Of a DNA stretch of 64,000 nt, positions 28,759 to 36,892 are shown in pieces. The stretch is from an uncultured Clostridia bacterium (lineage in GTDB: Bacteria; Bacillota; Clostridia; Oscillospirales; Acutalibacteraceae). The stretch is taken from assembly GCA_937877675.1 (NCBI GenBank), contig CALEIS010000135.1:1-64000 (forward strand). Direction: 5' to 3'. A model generated the notes under the pieces. It searched no databases. It was given only the letters and a program-made list of their open reading frames with translations, and was not told the origin of the DNA. The first letter of the stretch is position 1, and each line of letters opens with the position of its first letter. Both the position numbers and the translations under genes were made by a program.

Positions 28759-29131
28759 AATCTAATATTAAGTTTCTAATCTCTCTCTTTGAACATTCGT
28801 TCAATTTAGCTTCTAAAGTTATATCTTCCTCTGGAATCTCAAGTGTGTTGGCTGCTACTACAACAGGTTTTCTAATGTATTCGATGTATCTCTTACCTAT
28901 TTTAGGGATGATACTTTTGATACCTTTATATGAAACAACCTCATCATGTGATTCAGGAAGCCAATTTATAATGTTTGAAGTTTTAGATATTATAACAGAC
29001 ATTTCAGGACAGATGAATGACAAATATCTATTCATCAGAAAGTTGTTATAATTCTCATCACTAGGGGTTACACCAGATGGCTCTTTTTCCATTACTTCAT
29101 CAAGAAGTTTATAAAAATCTTTGAAATCCAT
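28742..29131 (-). CDS. gp62-like clamp-loader small subunit (candidate)
   Basis: A 129-residue protein starting six bases after the -10 box of a middle-type promoter, hence leaderless. NNFLMNRYLSFICPEMSVIIS followed by IIPKIGKRYIEYIRKP matches the pattern of T4 gp62-type clamp-loader A subunits (F-M-N-R-x-L-S ... K-x-K-R-x-x-x-x-K), although it is shorter than T4 gp62 (187 aa). It would form the clamp loader with a gp44-like ATPase, which is not in this window, and load the clamp encoded at 48500. Family call is by pattern only. Confidence 0.5.
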   Translation of the reverse strand: MDFKDFYKLLDEVMEKEPSGVTPSDENYNNFLMNRYLSFICPEMSVIISKTSNIINWLPESHDEVVSYKGIKSIIPKIGKRYIEYIRKPVVVAANTLEIPEEDITLEAKLNECSKREIRNLILDYAKRS

Positions 29132-29137
29132 ACATAT

Positions 29138-29153
29138 ATTATACGCATGTTCT
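29138..29153 (-). promoter_or_regulatory. Middle-type promoter AGAAC-N5-TATAAT
   Basis: Minus strand AGAACATGCGTATAAT, six bases before the ATG at 29131. Confidence 0.75.
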
Positions 29154-29156
29154 TCT

Positions 29157-29165
29157 CTAAATAAA
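29157..29165 (+). promoter_or_regulatory. Late promoter
   Basis: CTAAATAAA, six bases before the ATG at 29172; divergent from the middle promoter 29138-29153. Confidence 0.5.
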
Positions 29166-29171
29166 GACACA

Positions 29172-29660
29172 ATGAGTTATACAAGCGTTGGTAGAAATAA
29201 AGTGTACGCTTCAATTGAAGACCTTCCTTAGAATCAAAAGATTGTAAACGGAGATAGAATCCTTATTCAAACAGAAGATGGTACTGCATTAGTAGATTAT
29301 TCCAATATCAAAATTGATTTGGAACATGTGACATTTGCCACACAAATCACAAGTCTAATTGAGTTTACATCAACAGTTGACGCATTCGTTGATACAATGT
29401 AGGCAGAGTTCATGTCTATAAAATAGTAGACAGTCACGATGAAAAATGACCTCGATGAATTAAAACAACAAATGAATTGCTGTAAATTGATGTTCAAACT
29501 AATGATGGGTCTAATGGATAAAGAATCTACACCAAACCTTTAGAAACTAATCAATGAAAATCTTTCAGGGGCAGGTTTGACAATGTACACTGAATGTGTA
29601 AATTCATTGAAGCAAAAAGACACTCAATTTACATTTATAAATAGAAATCTTTTAGTCTAA
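29172..29660 (+). CDS. Late structural-type protein, 162 aa (five TAG codons)
   Basis: The frame from ATG at 29172 to TAA at 29660 contains five TAG codons, including a tandem pair (SIK-QQ-TVT). The N-terminal third is strand-like (NGDRILIQTEDGTALVDY) and resembles the opening of many phage tail-fibre or whisker proteins; the middle has a helix with heptads (MKNDLDELKQQM). It is a single-gene late unit ending in the terminator 29666-29692. A head or tail fibre accessory is likely, family unknown. Confidence 0.6.
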
Positions 29661-29665
29661 TAAAA

Positions 29666-29692
29666 AAGGGAGTAACCTAAGTGGTTACTCCC
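29666..29692. terminator. Terminator between convergent genes
   Basis: Stem GGGAGTAACC/GGTTACTCCC with a 5-base loop; T6 tract on the minus strand and a weaker T-run on the plus strand. Shares its stem with the terminator at 1918-1950. Confidence 0.8.
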
Positions 29693-29710
29693 GAATTGTT
29701 TTTGTGAATC

Positions 29711-30040
29711 TTACTTAACACTCAGGGTGCTATTTGCAGGAATCTGCACCCACTTTTCATTCTCAATATCCCATGCACTTACAAGACCCTTAGAAGTGTT
29801 GCAGTAGGGGAGTCCGTTACCGTTGGGAGCTACGAAGTTAGTAACAATTCCGTTAGCATTGAGGAACTCCCAGTTGCGAGTGCAACGGCATACTCGGAGA
29901 GAACCATCACCACGCTTGTAGAAGGTTACGGTGACTTCAAGATTGTTGCCAATTTTAGCGGTCAGTTCCTCAACGGTCATGTTGTTCATGGCACGGACGG
30001 TAGCGATGCGAGCGGACTTAGTTGTGTTCTTCATAATCAT
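29711..30040 (-). CDS. Early SH3-like barrel protein, 109 aa
   Basis: An early protein with a leader of about 60 bases that contains AGAAAGGA upstream of the ATG. The C-terminal half has VTFYKRGDGSLRVCRCT and AWDIENEKWVQIPANS, matching the small SH3-like barrel pattern seen also at 28006-28317. The N-terminus is basic and Thr-rich. Function unknown. It is driven by the repeated early promoter cassette at 30110-30138. Confidence 0.6.
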   Translation of the reverse strand: MIMKNTTKSARIATVRAMNNMTVEELTAKIGNNLEVTVTFYKRGDGSLRVCRCTRNWEFLNANGIVTNFVAPNGNGLPYCNTSKGLVSAWDIENEKWVQIPANSTLSVK

Positions 30041-30109
30041 GTATTCCTTTCTAATTCGTGTTGTTGTTCTTTCTGTTTCTTAGTACCTCACCCTTGTGGG
30101 TACACGCAG

Positions 30110-30138
30110 ATTATACACGATTTTTGAATTTTTGTCAA
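30110..30138 (-). promoter_or_regulatory. Early sigma70-type promoter (repeated cassette)
   Basis: Minus strand TTGACA, 17 bases, TATAAT, with the shared AAAATTCAAA spacer. Confidence 0.9.
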
Positions 30139-30209
30139 GCTAATTCTGCACCTTTTTTGAATTTTTTGCAAAAAATCACATTTTTCTTCAATTAGATGGG
30201 ATTTTCAAG

Positions 30210-30959
30210 CTAAATTCTGCCTGAACTTACTCTTTCACCGCTTGGAAGAGGAATTGTGTTCTGCATGAGAACCTTTTTCATACCGTCAAGCAAACGCTTA
30301 TCCTTAATAATGGTGTCAAGTTTAGCAATGTCATCGAGTCTTGTATCCTTACCCTCAGTAGCATGGAGGTCTTGAACAATGTCTGCAAGTTCTGCACCAG
30401 GGGCTTCCGACTCAAATACACCCATACCTGGGCAGTGTCGAGGAAGAATTACTGAATGGTCAAAGTTGTTGATGTAATCATCCCAGATGTTGTTATAAGC
30501 AACTTCAACAGAATGCTCAAACCATTTATCAAGGTCAATCTCCTCATCCTCTTTGATGTCGGTGAGAATCTTTTCAGCATCAGGAAGCCAATAGATAAGG
30601 TCAAGTTTCTTCATGAGCTTCTGATTCCAATAGATAATCTTCTCTACAAAATCAGAACCTACTTCTTCCATTCCATTAAGAGCAATAGTCTCCATAAGAA
30701 TGTCAAGGCTGTGACCTACCCAGATTACATTCTCCTTATCTGCATACTTGTCATGCTGAGTAGTAAGGAATGCAATTCGCTTATACACTTCCTTCTCCGT
30801 CTCATTCCATTCCTCATTGAACTTTACCTCATCAGCAACACTCACTTCCTCATCATAAATGGTCTCTGCAAGTGTGCCATAATCAGAACAAAGTTCAAGG
30901 AACTTATCAAGAATTTTCTTCTTAGCTTCAATGTTTTGTCCTATGATTGCAATCTTCAT
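30210..30959 (-). CDS. Kinase-like protein with degenerate P-loop, 249 aa
   Basis: The fold pattern resembles phage AAA_28/nucleotide-kinase-like proteins: MKIAIIGQN at the P-loop position, a middle helix with TTQHDKYADKENVIWVGHS where the family has its DR motif, and LDLIYWLPDAEKI at the adenine-site strand. The Walker A is GQNIEAKKK, which lacks the expected G-K-T/S, so ATP binding is doubtful. The last 60 residues form a separate helical tail. It starts eight bases after the -10 box of a middle-type promoter. Could be a pseudo-kinase or regulatory relative; also possible that it is an unrelated Rossmann protein. Confidence 0.5.
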   Translation of the reverse strand: MKIAIIGQNIEAKKKILDKFLELCSDYGTLAETIYDEEVSVADEVKFNEEWNETEKEVYKRIAFLTTQHDKYADKENVIWVGHSLDILMETIALNGMEEVGSDFVEKIIYWNQKLMKKLDLIYWLPDAEKILTDIKEDEEIDLDKWFEHSVEVAYNNIWDDYINNFDHSVILPRHCPGMGVFESEAPGAELADIVQDLHATEGKDTRLDDIAKLDTIIKDKRLLDGMKKVLMQNTIPLPSGERVSSGRI

Positions 30960-30967
30960 ATATTCTT

Positions 30968-30983
30968 ATTATAACACAGTTCT
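30968..30983 (-). promoter_or_regulatory. Middle-type promoter AGAAC-N5-TATAAT
   Basis: Minus strand AGAACTGTGTTATAAT, eight bases before the ATG at 30959. Confidence 0.75.
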
Positions 30984-30987
30984 CATG

Positions 30988-30997
30988 ACTAAATAAA
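30988..30997 (+). promoter_or_regulatory. Late promoter
   Basis: ACTAAATAAA, five bases before the ATG at 31003; divergent from the middle promoter 30968-30983. Confidence 0.5.
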
Positions 30998-31002
30998 GGA
31001 AA

Positions 31003-31386
31003 ATGTAGGATTGTAGTGAAAAAAGCGTGAGCATGATTATTGAAAACATTATCTCTTCAAGAGGTGATGATTTTTCATGGGTCAGTGCTGCTCCTACATA
31101 CTACGATGACGATGAGGATTATGTTGAGGATGAACCTGTTGAAGAATTACCTTCCTCTCCTACTCTTGCTACCCTCATGAACATTCGTAACCTTTGTGAT
31201 ACCATTCAGAATAACATTGTCAATTCAGGAACGACAGATGATTCATTCCTTATGATGGGTTTGATGGAAGTAGAGAATAAGTTGAAAGAATTCAATGATA
31301 CTCTCAATTCTCTCATGGACTATAACAATAATCAGGCTATGGAGAGTGAGCCACAAATTCTAACAGGTGATATTATTTTACAATGA
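31003..31386 (+). CDS. Hypothetical acidic late protein, 127 aa
   Basis: The start is a choice: ATG at 31003 is well placed after the late promoter but has TAG as its second codon, which is acceptable here; an internal ATG at 31033 is the alternative. The middle is very acidic (YYDDDEDYVEDEPVEEL), followed by helices (LMNIRNLCDTIQNNIV). Its stop overlaps the next ATG (ATGA), coupling it to the protease-fusion gene. Possibly a scaffold, core or chaperone for that protein. Confidence 0.55.
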
Positions 31387-33671
31387 CGTACTTAGATTTT
31401 CTTGAACAGAAGGTTTTGTTGGAACGCTTGGTGATTGGTCTTGAAGAACCTGTCCTTATTAAGGGGCTTGGTGAATTATCAGCAAAGATTGATAGTGGTA
31501 ACGGTGGATATAATGTTATTCATGGTACTGACTTCCATCAGCAAGGTAATGAATTAATGTTTACTACTCATGATAGTTTTGGTCATGAGAAGAAGATGCA
31601 AGCCACAGTAATTGATACTATTGAAGTAAACATGGGTGGAGGTAACATTGAATCTCGTCCTGTCATTGAATTGGATATCAAGTTTGCAGGTGAAGATTAT
31701 AAGAAGATTCCTTTCTCTGTATCTGACAGAAGTTCCAATACTAATCCTATTCTTATCTCTAAAGGATTCGTAGAGAATGAGTTAGAAGCACTTATTGATG
31801 TAGGTGCAATGAATATTTCTCATGATAAGATTGATGTAGTATACGGTGAAGGTATTGGCGGTTTCTTGAAAGGTGCTGCTTCAATGGCAGGTAAAGGTAT
31901 TTGGGGTGGAATAAAAGCTGTTGGTAGTGGTATCAAAAATGCAGGTAATTATTTGAAAGGTGGATAGAATGTAAACTTATTTGCTCCTGTAGCAGGGGCA
32001 GCAAAACCAGCAGCAATGATGGCAGGTGGTGCTGCTGGACTTGCAGGTGGTGCATTAGCAGGTATTCTTAAAGGTGCTTGGATGGGAGCAAAGGCAATCA
32101 TAAATGCTTCCAACATAGTAAAGGAAGATGTAGATAAAGTTAGAAAAGCACTTCCTAATTCAGTTCTACCTAAAAATCTTCAAAAAGATAGCAATATCAA
32201 TCTTGACAATACTGTTTGGAAATAGTATTAGAAGTTCGATTCAAAAAATGCAAGAATTGTTCAACTTGTTTCTTTCAAAGGGAGAGCAGGGGATGTACAA
32301 AATGGACATGTTGTTTCAGGGATGGAACAACGTATCAAAAATTGGAAAGACGCACTAAAAGCATCTGAAAAACAAGCCAAAGATTCCAAGGGAAATAATA
32401 AAAACGCATAGGAACAAGAAGAAAATATTTTAGCCTAGGCATTTGGAACACTTGGTGGTGATTTGGGTGATATGGGTGTTCCACAAAGCCCTCAAGAAAT
32501 TCAAAAACAAACAGAGGAAAAACAACAGCAAGAAAATGGAGAACCAGCCCCTGAGCAAGAAAAATTACCATAGGGTAATATCTCAAATTAGGAAACAGAA
32601 AAAATAAAAGATATGACCACTTAGTTAGGTCAGCTCAAAAACTTCGTTCTCTACTTCATTCCTGCTGTAGAAGGTTTAGAATCTAATGCAGAAAAAGACA
32701 TGAAGGAAATTTGTGAAAGTGGTAAATTAGATAAAATTTTCATAAAATTATTCAATATGGGTGATATCTCAAAAGGTACAATTACCCCTGTAGTTAGAGA
32801 TTTGGCAAAAACTATTAAGAGTTTCCAAAAGAAAACTGCATATCTACAAGGTTCATTTGCATTAGGCTTAGGTGAACTTGGTAAAAGAACAATTGAATTG
32901 TTCGATAATGCAAATGAAGCAGTTGTCATGACAATAAATGATGATATCGACCGTAACGAAAATCAATCTGCTGACCCAAAAATTATCAAAGCTATCGAAG
33001 AAAAAATGGCTGACCTTGATTCCTCTCTCAATAATACTATTGAAGCAGTTCAAAATCAATCAGTCGTTGCATTAACTTCAAAAAATTGTCAAAGAACAAT
33101 TTCTCAACTCAAATCAAGAATAAAAGATTTTACGGAAAATCCATAGTTTGTTGAAAAGTATTTGAAACCATTTGAAGAAAATGGCGATATACCTACTGCC
33201 ATTGTAAAGAACTATTTGAATGCAAACAACCTTCAATAGATTTCAGATGCAATGGCTAAAACTTATGGAAAGAATTGGATAGTCAAAGGATTCGATGAGT
33301 TTTCTGATAAGTTGGCTAAAATAGATGGCATAAATGATATTTTAGAAAAAATAGGTTCTACATCTGCTCCACAAGAAACATAGGGAGATGACAGAACACC
33401 AAAGTTCAACGAATTGGAAAATGAAGTAGAATCAGGTTTGTAGGGTCAAGGTGAAAATCCCGAAGGTACAACAGATGAGCAACCAGCCCCTCAAGCTCCT
33501 GCAACAGAAACACCTCCTCCTGCACCTGCTGAAGCTCCTGCCGAAAAATCAAAAGATAATAAGTCAGAAAATACCGATTCAGATTAGTAGGAAATAGTAA
33601 AATAGGATTAGGAAGATAACATATGGATAAATGACAAATTATCCTTATTGAAAAACAAAGGTATTATATAA
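31383..33671 (+). CDS. Retropepsin-like protease fused to long virion-type region, 762 aa
   Basis: The frame includes 16 TAG codons and ends at TAA. Residues 1-14 (MTYLDFLEQKVLLE) resemble a head-targeting peptide with L-L-E. Residues about 22-150 match the retropepsin-like 'ATP-dependent zinc protease' family: LSAKIDSGN with catalytic-type D-S-G (D37), then ESRPVIELDIKF, IPFSVSDRSS and ILISKGFV, the usual order of that family. Residues 155-250 are Gly/Ala-rich and hydrophobic (AGGAAGLAGGALAGIL), possibly membrane-active. A long charged helical part and a Pro/Ala/Glu-rich tail follow. Late, TAG-rich and apparently head-directed, it may be a virion protease or an ejection protein. Family assignment of the N-terminal domain is fairly strong; role is inference. 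Confidence 0.65.
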
Positions 33672-33676
33672 AAGAT

Positions 33677-33704
33677 AACCCACGGTTTATTCCGTGGGTT
33701 TTTC
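33677..33704 (+). terminator. Terminator
   Basis: Stem AACCCACGG/CCGTGGGTT with a TTTATT loop and a T-rich tract; the stop codon of the convergent gene lies in it. Confidence 0.8.
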
Positions 33705-34232
33705 TTCTTTCTGTTCTGATGTTCGTGGAACTATAATTTCCATCGTCATTCCTAAATTGTACTTGCCCTCTTCACCTTCAATAGGTTCATCAGATAATCT
33801 GACAAGCAATGGCATAATTGCTATACAATTTGTAAGCTGTATAATCTTAGTCAAATCCTTTACACCATTAATAAGACAATTTTCATCAGGAATGATAATA
33901 ATTGAGTTTATTCGTGGTAAACACATAACTAACTTTGTACCAGTAATTAGTGTGTTACCTATTGTAATTTTGTCACCCTATACTTTTAGAGAAACATTAT
34001 TTTCTTTTTGAATTCTCCAATCTTCATCACCGTCAATGAAATTATTCAATGTGCTAATCAAATCAAATCCAGTACCCGCATATTTTTCTGCCTTATTTGG
34101 CATAGTATATGTGAATAACTTATTGACATTAGTTACCCTCTATAAAATAGATAACAATGTCTGAAATTCAACCTGATGCACATACATCGAAGTTCCATTA
34201 TCCTGTTTATTTTCAATTTCAATATCACTCAT
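33687..34232 (-). CDS. Hypothetical protein, 181 aa (two TAG codons)
   Basis: With two TAG codons as sense, the frame runs from ATG at 34232 to a TAA inside the terminator. The ATG overlaps the upstream stop (ATGA). Strand-rich, with TYTMPNKAEKYAGTGFDLI and a C-terminal strand MTMEIIVPR and an acidic tail. The pattern of strands and loops could fit a sliding-clamp-like or capsid-type domain, but I cannot assign it. Third gene of a middle-type operon. Confidence 0.5.
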
Positions 34233-34726
34233 AATGATAACATCATTTTACACCTGTTCTGTAAATCTTCAACAACTTCTTTACTAAGTCTATGATACTT
34301 TGCCCTAGTTATAACCTTTTTCAACTTAGGAAATAATTCTGCAAAACTACGATGATTGGCAATAACCTCATCATACTGTGGACAATTACCCTTCATCATC
34401 TCTGCAAACTTCTCATAATCAATGTTCGCTATAATCACAGGGAACTTTACTTCCAATTCCATTATTCTGAAGAATCTCTTGTAAAGTATAAACCCCTCAC
34501 AATCAAGAAGATGTAACTTTATCTTCTGGTCAATATAGAATGCTACAAAAGCATCATGCTGTATCTTGTAAATCTCGGACATCTCTAAGAACACACGACT
34601 TATGAAGAGGTTAGTCAAATCATTTACAACGTCAATCCCTGTTTCCACGGAGAATTGTAATACGGACTTTTCAACTTTCTTGATGATGTCAGCAAGATTT
34701 ACAAGATACAGACTTCTGATTTTCAT
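34229..34726 (-). CDS. Hypothetical helical protein, 165 aa
   Basis: ATG at 34726 (MKIRSLYLV), chosen over an in-frame TTG at 34750 that lies inside the preceding small gene. Mostly helical, with a basic C-terminus (KLKKVITRAKYHRLSKEV). No family recognised. Coupled to its neighbours by a 4-base overlap downstream and a 12-base gap upstream. Confidence 0.55.
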   Translation of the reverse strand: MKIRSLYLVNLADIIKKVEKSVLQFSVETGIDVVNDLTNLFISRVFLEMSEIYKIQHDAFVAFYIDQKIKLHLLDCEGFILYKRFFRIMELEVKFPVIIANIDYEKFAEMMKGNCPQYDEVIANHRSFAELFPKLKKVITRAKYHRLSKEVVEDLQNRCKMMLSL

Positions 34727-34737
34727 ATATGGATTAC

Positions 34738-34842
34738 TTATTTCTTCCAAGCTTCTACCTCAGGTACATCGTAGATTGTTACTGACCCAGAATACTTCTG
34801 AGTTGGTGTAACTGCTGAGAAGCTCATTTTACATGAGGTCAT
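34738..34842 (-). CDS. Small protein, 34 aa
   Basis: A short open frame with an unusually good ribosome site, AGGAGGT, six bases before its ATG at 34842, and a middle-type promoter just upstream. The sequence MTSCKMSFSAVTPTQKYSG continues to a Trp-Lys-Lys end. The strong Shine-Dalgarno and operon position support translation despite the size; no function can be assigned. Confidence 0.55.
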   Translation of the reverse strand: MTSCKMSFSAVTPTQKYSGSVTIYDVPEVEAWKK

Positions 34843-34861
34843 TAGAATACCTCCTGCAAGT

Positions 34862-34877
34862 ATTATACAGATGTTCT
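34862..34877 (-). promoter_or_regulatory. Middle-type promoter AGAAC-N5-TATAAT
   Basis: Minus strand AGAACATCTGTATAAT upstream of the three-gene unit 34842-33687. Confidence 0.7.
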
Positions 34878-34892
34878 TAATCATAACAGAAA

Positions 34893-35378
34893 TTATTTAT
34901 CAGGTAATTCTTTCTCAATGTCACTCCACTTCTGTCTCATACTATCAAACTTACTCAATCTCACATTCACAATGCCATTATACGATTCGTCAGTAAACAT
35001 TGCTTTATAGTGCATTTGATACCATAACTCCACATAACTCAACATCCATTTGCAATCTACAAAGTGTAAAATTTCAAAATCAAATTCACTCTTATCTCTT
35101 TGTAAAATCTCAAATTTCAATGTGTTACATGATGAAGTATAAGTTCTCCAATCAGTTTGTTTTACAATCTTACGTTTTCTTACTTTGCCTTTGAGAGGAG
35201 GTCTTTTCTCTACCTTGGTAATCTTCTTCTGACCAATGTACCACTTACCGTTTACTTTGTCAGTTACTTTGTAAATGAAACCTAAAGGAGGGTTTTCATC
35301 GAAGTCTTGAGGAAGAGATAATCCTTCTCTTAGATGCCAATGTCCTAGGTCAACAATTTGTTGATGTGAATCTGTCAT
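34893..35378 (-). CDS. GIY-YIG nuclease-like protein
   Basis: A 161-residue protein with GFIYKVTD (about 33-40) and WYIGQKK (46-52), the GIY-YIG motif pair, followed by a Lys/Arg-rich insert and a late E in SYVELWYQ that could be the metal-binding Glu; NGIVNVR completes the fold. Phage GIY-YIG proteins are homing endonucleases, host-DNA nucleases or repair enzymes. No DNA-binding tail repeats are seen. The ATG at 35378 lies six bases after a TAAAAT -10-like box whose upstream sequence (AAAAAGTATGA) is a poor AGAAC variant. Confidence 0.72.
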   Translation of the reverse strand: MTDSHQQIVDLGHWHLREGLSLPQDFDENPPLGFIYKVTDKVNGKWYIGQKKITKVEKRPPLKGKVRKRKIVKQTDWRTYTSSCNTLKFEILQRDKSEFDFEILHFVDCKWMLSYVELWYQMHYKAMFTDESYNGIVNVRLSKFDSMRQKWSDIEKELPDK

Positions 35379-35414
35379 GAATACATTTTATCATACTTTT
35401 TTATCTTGGGGAAT

Positions 35415-35430
35415 AGAACTGTGATATAAA
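35415..35430 (+). promoter_or_regulatory. Middle-type promoter of the structured RNA
   Basis: AGAACTGTGATATAAA; same AGAAC and five-base spacing as the other copies. It also contains TATAAATA, so late use is possible. Confidence 0.65.
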
Positions 35431-35436
35431 TATAGA

Positions 35437-35686
35437 TGCACCGTCTCTTAGGTAGTGTGCTTAAGATGCGCGGTGTGGGATTGGCGACCAATAATACGCG
35501 ATATACAAAAAACTAAATTTGGAATAGTTAGTGTTATAAGTTGCTTTCAAGTTTTCAGACAGTTTTGATGCACTATAAAACTGCAACAGGGTAGATTGTG
35601 GCGTAATGCCACTCATAACCACCTGCATTTTAGGCAGACTTCTTAGGCTTTTCCAAGAAAATAGAAAATTGGCAAAGCCGTTTTTC
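35437..35686 (+). ncRNA. Candidate structured non-coding RNA, about 250 nt
   Basis: No long open frame exists here on either strand, even with TAG as sense. Between a promoter and a terminator lie several clear hairpins: ATTGG-CGA-CCAAT (35480-35492), CAGTTTT/AAAACTG (35560-35583) extended by GTTG/CAAC (35540-35587), and GTGGC-GTAAT-GCCAC (35598-35612). It ends with a GGCTTT/AAAGCC hairpin and a T5 run. GC-rich stems in an otherwise AT-rich phage are a usual sign of functional RNA. It is not a tRNA, and I could not match it to tmRNA, 6S or other classes. A 26-residue leaderless frame starting at 35436 is an alternative reading of its 5' end. Confidence 0.55.
35646..35686 (+). terminator. Terminator of the structured RNA
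   Basis: GGCTTT-CCAA stem pairing with TTGG-AAAGCC, one mismatch, followed by GTTTTT. Confidence 0.7.
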
Positions 35687-36043
35687 GTATAGTGATGAAA
35701 ACACTACTTTGTTGATAATCAATGACTTACATGGATAGTTATCATTTTTGAACTAAAATGGGCTATAAAGAGAAAAGAAAAAAGAAAAAGTCTATTAAAA
35801 GAAAAAAGAAAAGAGAAAGGATACAAAGGGGGATTGGCTCACTACCGCTCAACCAAAAAACAATATTACATAATCAATATTACATAACATTTAACTGTTG
35901 GTGGAATGGGAACATAAAAATGGTTCTATTTTCCATTCTTTTATGTTATAGATAATGGTTACATGATTGTATGGGATAAGTTACCATTGGAATAATGGAA
36001 TGAATCATATATAATGAAATTTTGAGAAATTGAAAATTTGGTA
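35687..36043. other. Repeat-rich intergenic stretch, possibly a 65-aa Lys-rich frame
   Basis: No confident gene. A 65-residue frame at 35758-35955 on the plus strand begins with a run of Lys and Arg (GYKEKRKKKKSIKRKKKRER) but has no promoter or family. The DNA holds a 13-bp direct repeat CAATATTACATAA (35861-35873 and 35875-35887), an imperfect inverted repeat AACATAAAAATGG/CCATTCTTTTATGTT (35911-35947), and a CCATT/AATGG hairpin near 35980-35998. Confidence 0.4.
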
Positions 36044-36072
36044 TTGACAAGAGAGTGGAGAGAAGGTATAAT
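36044..36072 (+). promoter_or_regulatory. Early sigma70-type promoter
   Basis: TTGACA, 17 bases, TATAAT; six bases to the ATG at 36079. Confidence 0.9.
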
Positions 36073-36078
36073 GAGGTC

Positions 36079-36450
36079 ATGAGCGATGTGATAACGATAA
36101 AGAAGTTGGAAGTACCTAAAGAATTTCGTAAAGAGAACATGCTTCGTAGGCTTATCAAATTTGAGAGTGGAATTCGTGACGTAGCCATGTATGAGGTGAT
36201 TCGTGAGAATTGGCAGTTTGGTACAGGTCATCGTGGATATGAAGTAATGATTATACGATACTCTCCAAAGGACGTAGAGTATTATGGAAATATAACTCCT
36301 GCTGGTTCACCTATTCTTCCTAGTAATGAACAGTTTGGTTCTTATGGTTGGCATTACAATCGTTTTGAATCTGCTGATAAGAAATTCAAGGAACTACTCG
36401 TAGAGCCTATTCGTAAAGGTGGTAAAAAAAGTTCAGTAATTTTTATCTGA
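36079..36450 (+). CDS. Hypothetical early protein, 123 aa
   Basis: The ATG at 36079 is six bases after the -10 box, so the message is leaderless; an upstream in-frame GTG lies within the promoter and is rejected. Strand-rich protein with VMIIRYSPKDVEYYGN and a C-terminus GGKKSSVIFI. No family recognised. Precedes the UvsY-like gene but has its own promoter. Confidence 0.6.
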   Translation: MSDVITIKKLEVPKEFRKENMLRRLIKFESGIRDVAMYEVIRENWQFGTGHRGYEVMIIRYSPKDVEYYGNITPAGSPILPSNEQFGSYGWHYNRFESADKKFKELLVEPIRKGGKKSSVIFI

Positions 36451-36458
36451 AAACAAAA

Positions 36459-36474
36459 AGAACTATGATAAAAT
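36459..36474 (+). promoter_or_regulatory. Middle-type promoter AGAAC-N5-TAAAAT
   Basis: AGAACTATGATAAAAT, 19 bases upstream of the UvsY-like ATG with GAGGAG in between. Confidence 0.7.
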
Positions 36475-36493
36475 CTTTTTTGAGGAGAGGGAA

Positions 36494-36892
36494 ATGCCTT
36501 GGGAACAATTTGAAAAAATAGTAAAAGACATAGAAAAAGATTTGAAGATTGATAGAATGAATATGGATGAAAAAACATTACAAATTCCTTCTATCAAACA
36601 TTATTGGATTGCAGAGCTTTACCGTTCCAAAATTCAAATTCAAAATCTTGAGAAAAAGAAGAAAGATTTGTTCAAGGCATTTGCTGAGTCTGACAGAGTA
36701 ATGGAGATAGGCTTATCCAAGGATGCTATTCAGAGACAGTTCAACGCAACTAAGAAAGTTCAAGAAATCAATGAGAGGTTAGAGGAATTAAAAATCATCG
36801 TTGAATACCTTGAGGACGCTAAGTATGTATTAGGTAGAGCGACTGATGACATTAAGAATCGCATTGAATTAGAAAAAGTTGAAAGATTATGA
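36494..36892 (+). CDS. uvsY: UvsY-like recombination mediator
   Basis: A 132-residue, largely helical, charged protein, close to T4 UvsY (137 aa). It begins with an acidic helix (FEKIVKDIEKDLKID), then IPSIKHYWIAELYRSKIQIQNLEKKKKDL matching the W-x-x-x-Y/H-x-x-x-K pattern of UvsY, and a C-terminal helical part. UvsY loads UvsX recombinase on gp32-covered single strands. Context supports it: uvsW (37896) and uvsX (39847) follow on the same strand. A good ribosome site GAGGAG precedes the start. The stop overlaps the next ATG (ATGA). Confidence 0.65.
   Translation: MPWEQFEKIVKDIEKDLKIDRMNMDEKTLQIPSIKHYWIAELYRSKIQIQNLEKKKKDLFKAFAESDRVMEIGLSKDAIQRQFNATKKVQEINERLEELKIIVEYLEDAKYVLGRATDDIKNRIELEKVERL

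Noticed and set aside
34893..35378. Homing endonuclease inserted in an intron
   Set aside because: The GIY-YIG protein is free-standing with normal neighbours, and no split gene flanks it.
35437..35686. tRNA or tmRNA in the structured region, including a TAG-reading tRNA
   Set aside because: No cloverleaf, no T-loop GTTC consensus, no CCA-type end; hairpins are of a different layout. I recognised no tRNA anywhere in the window.
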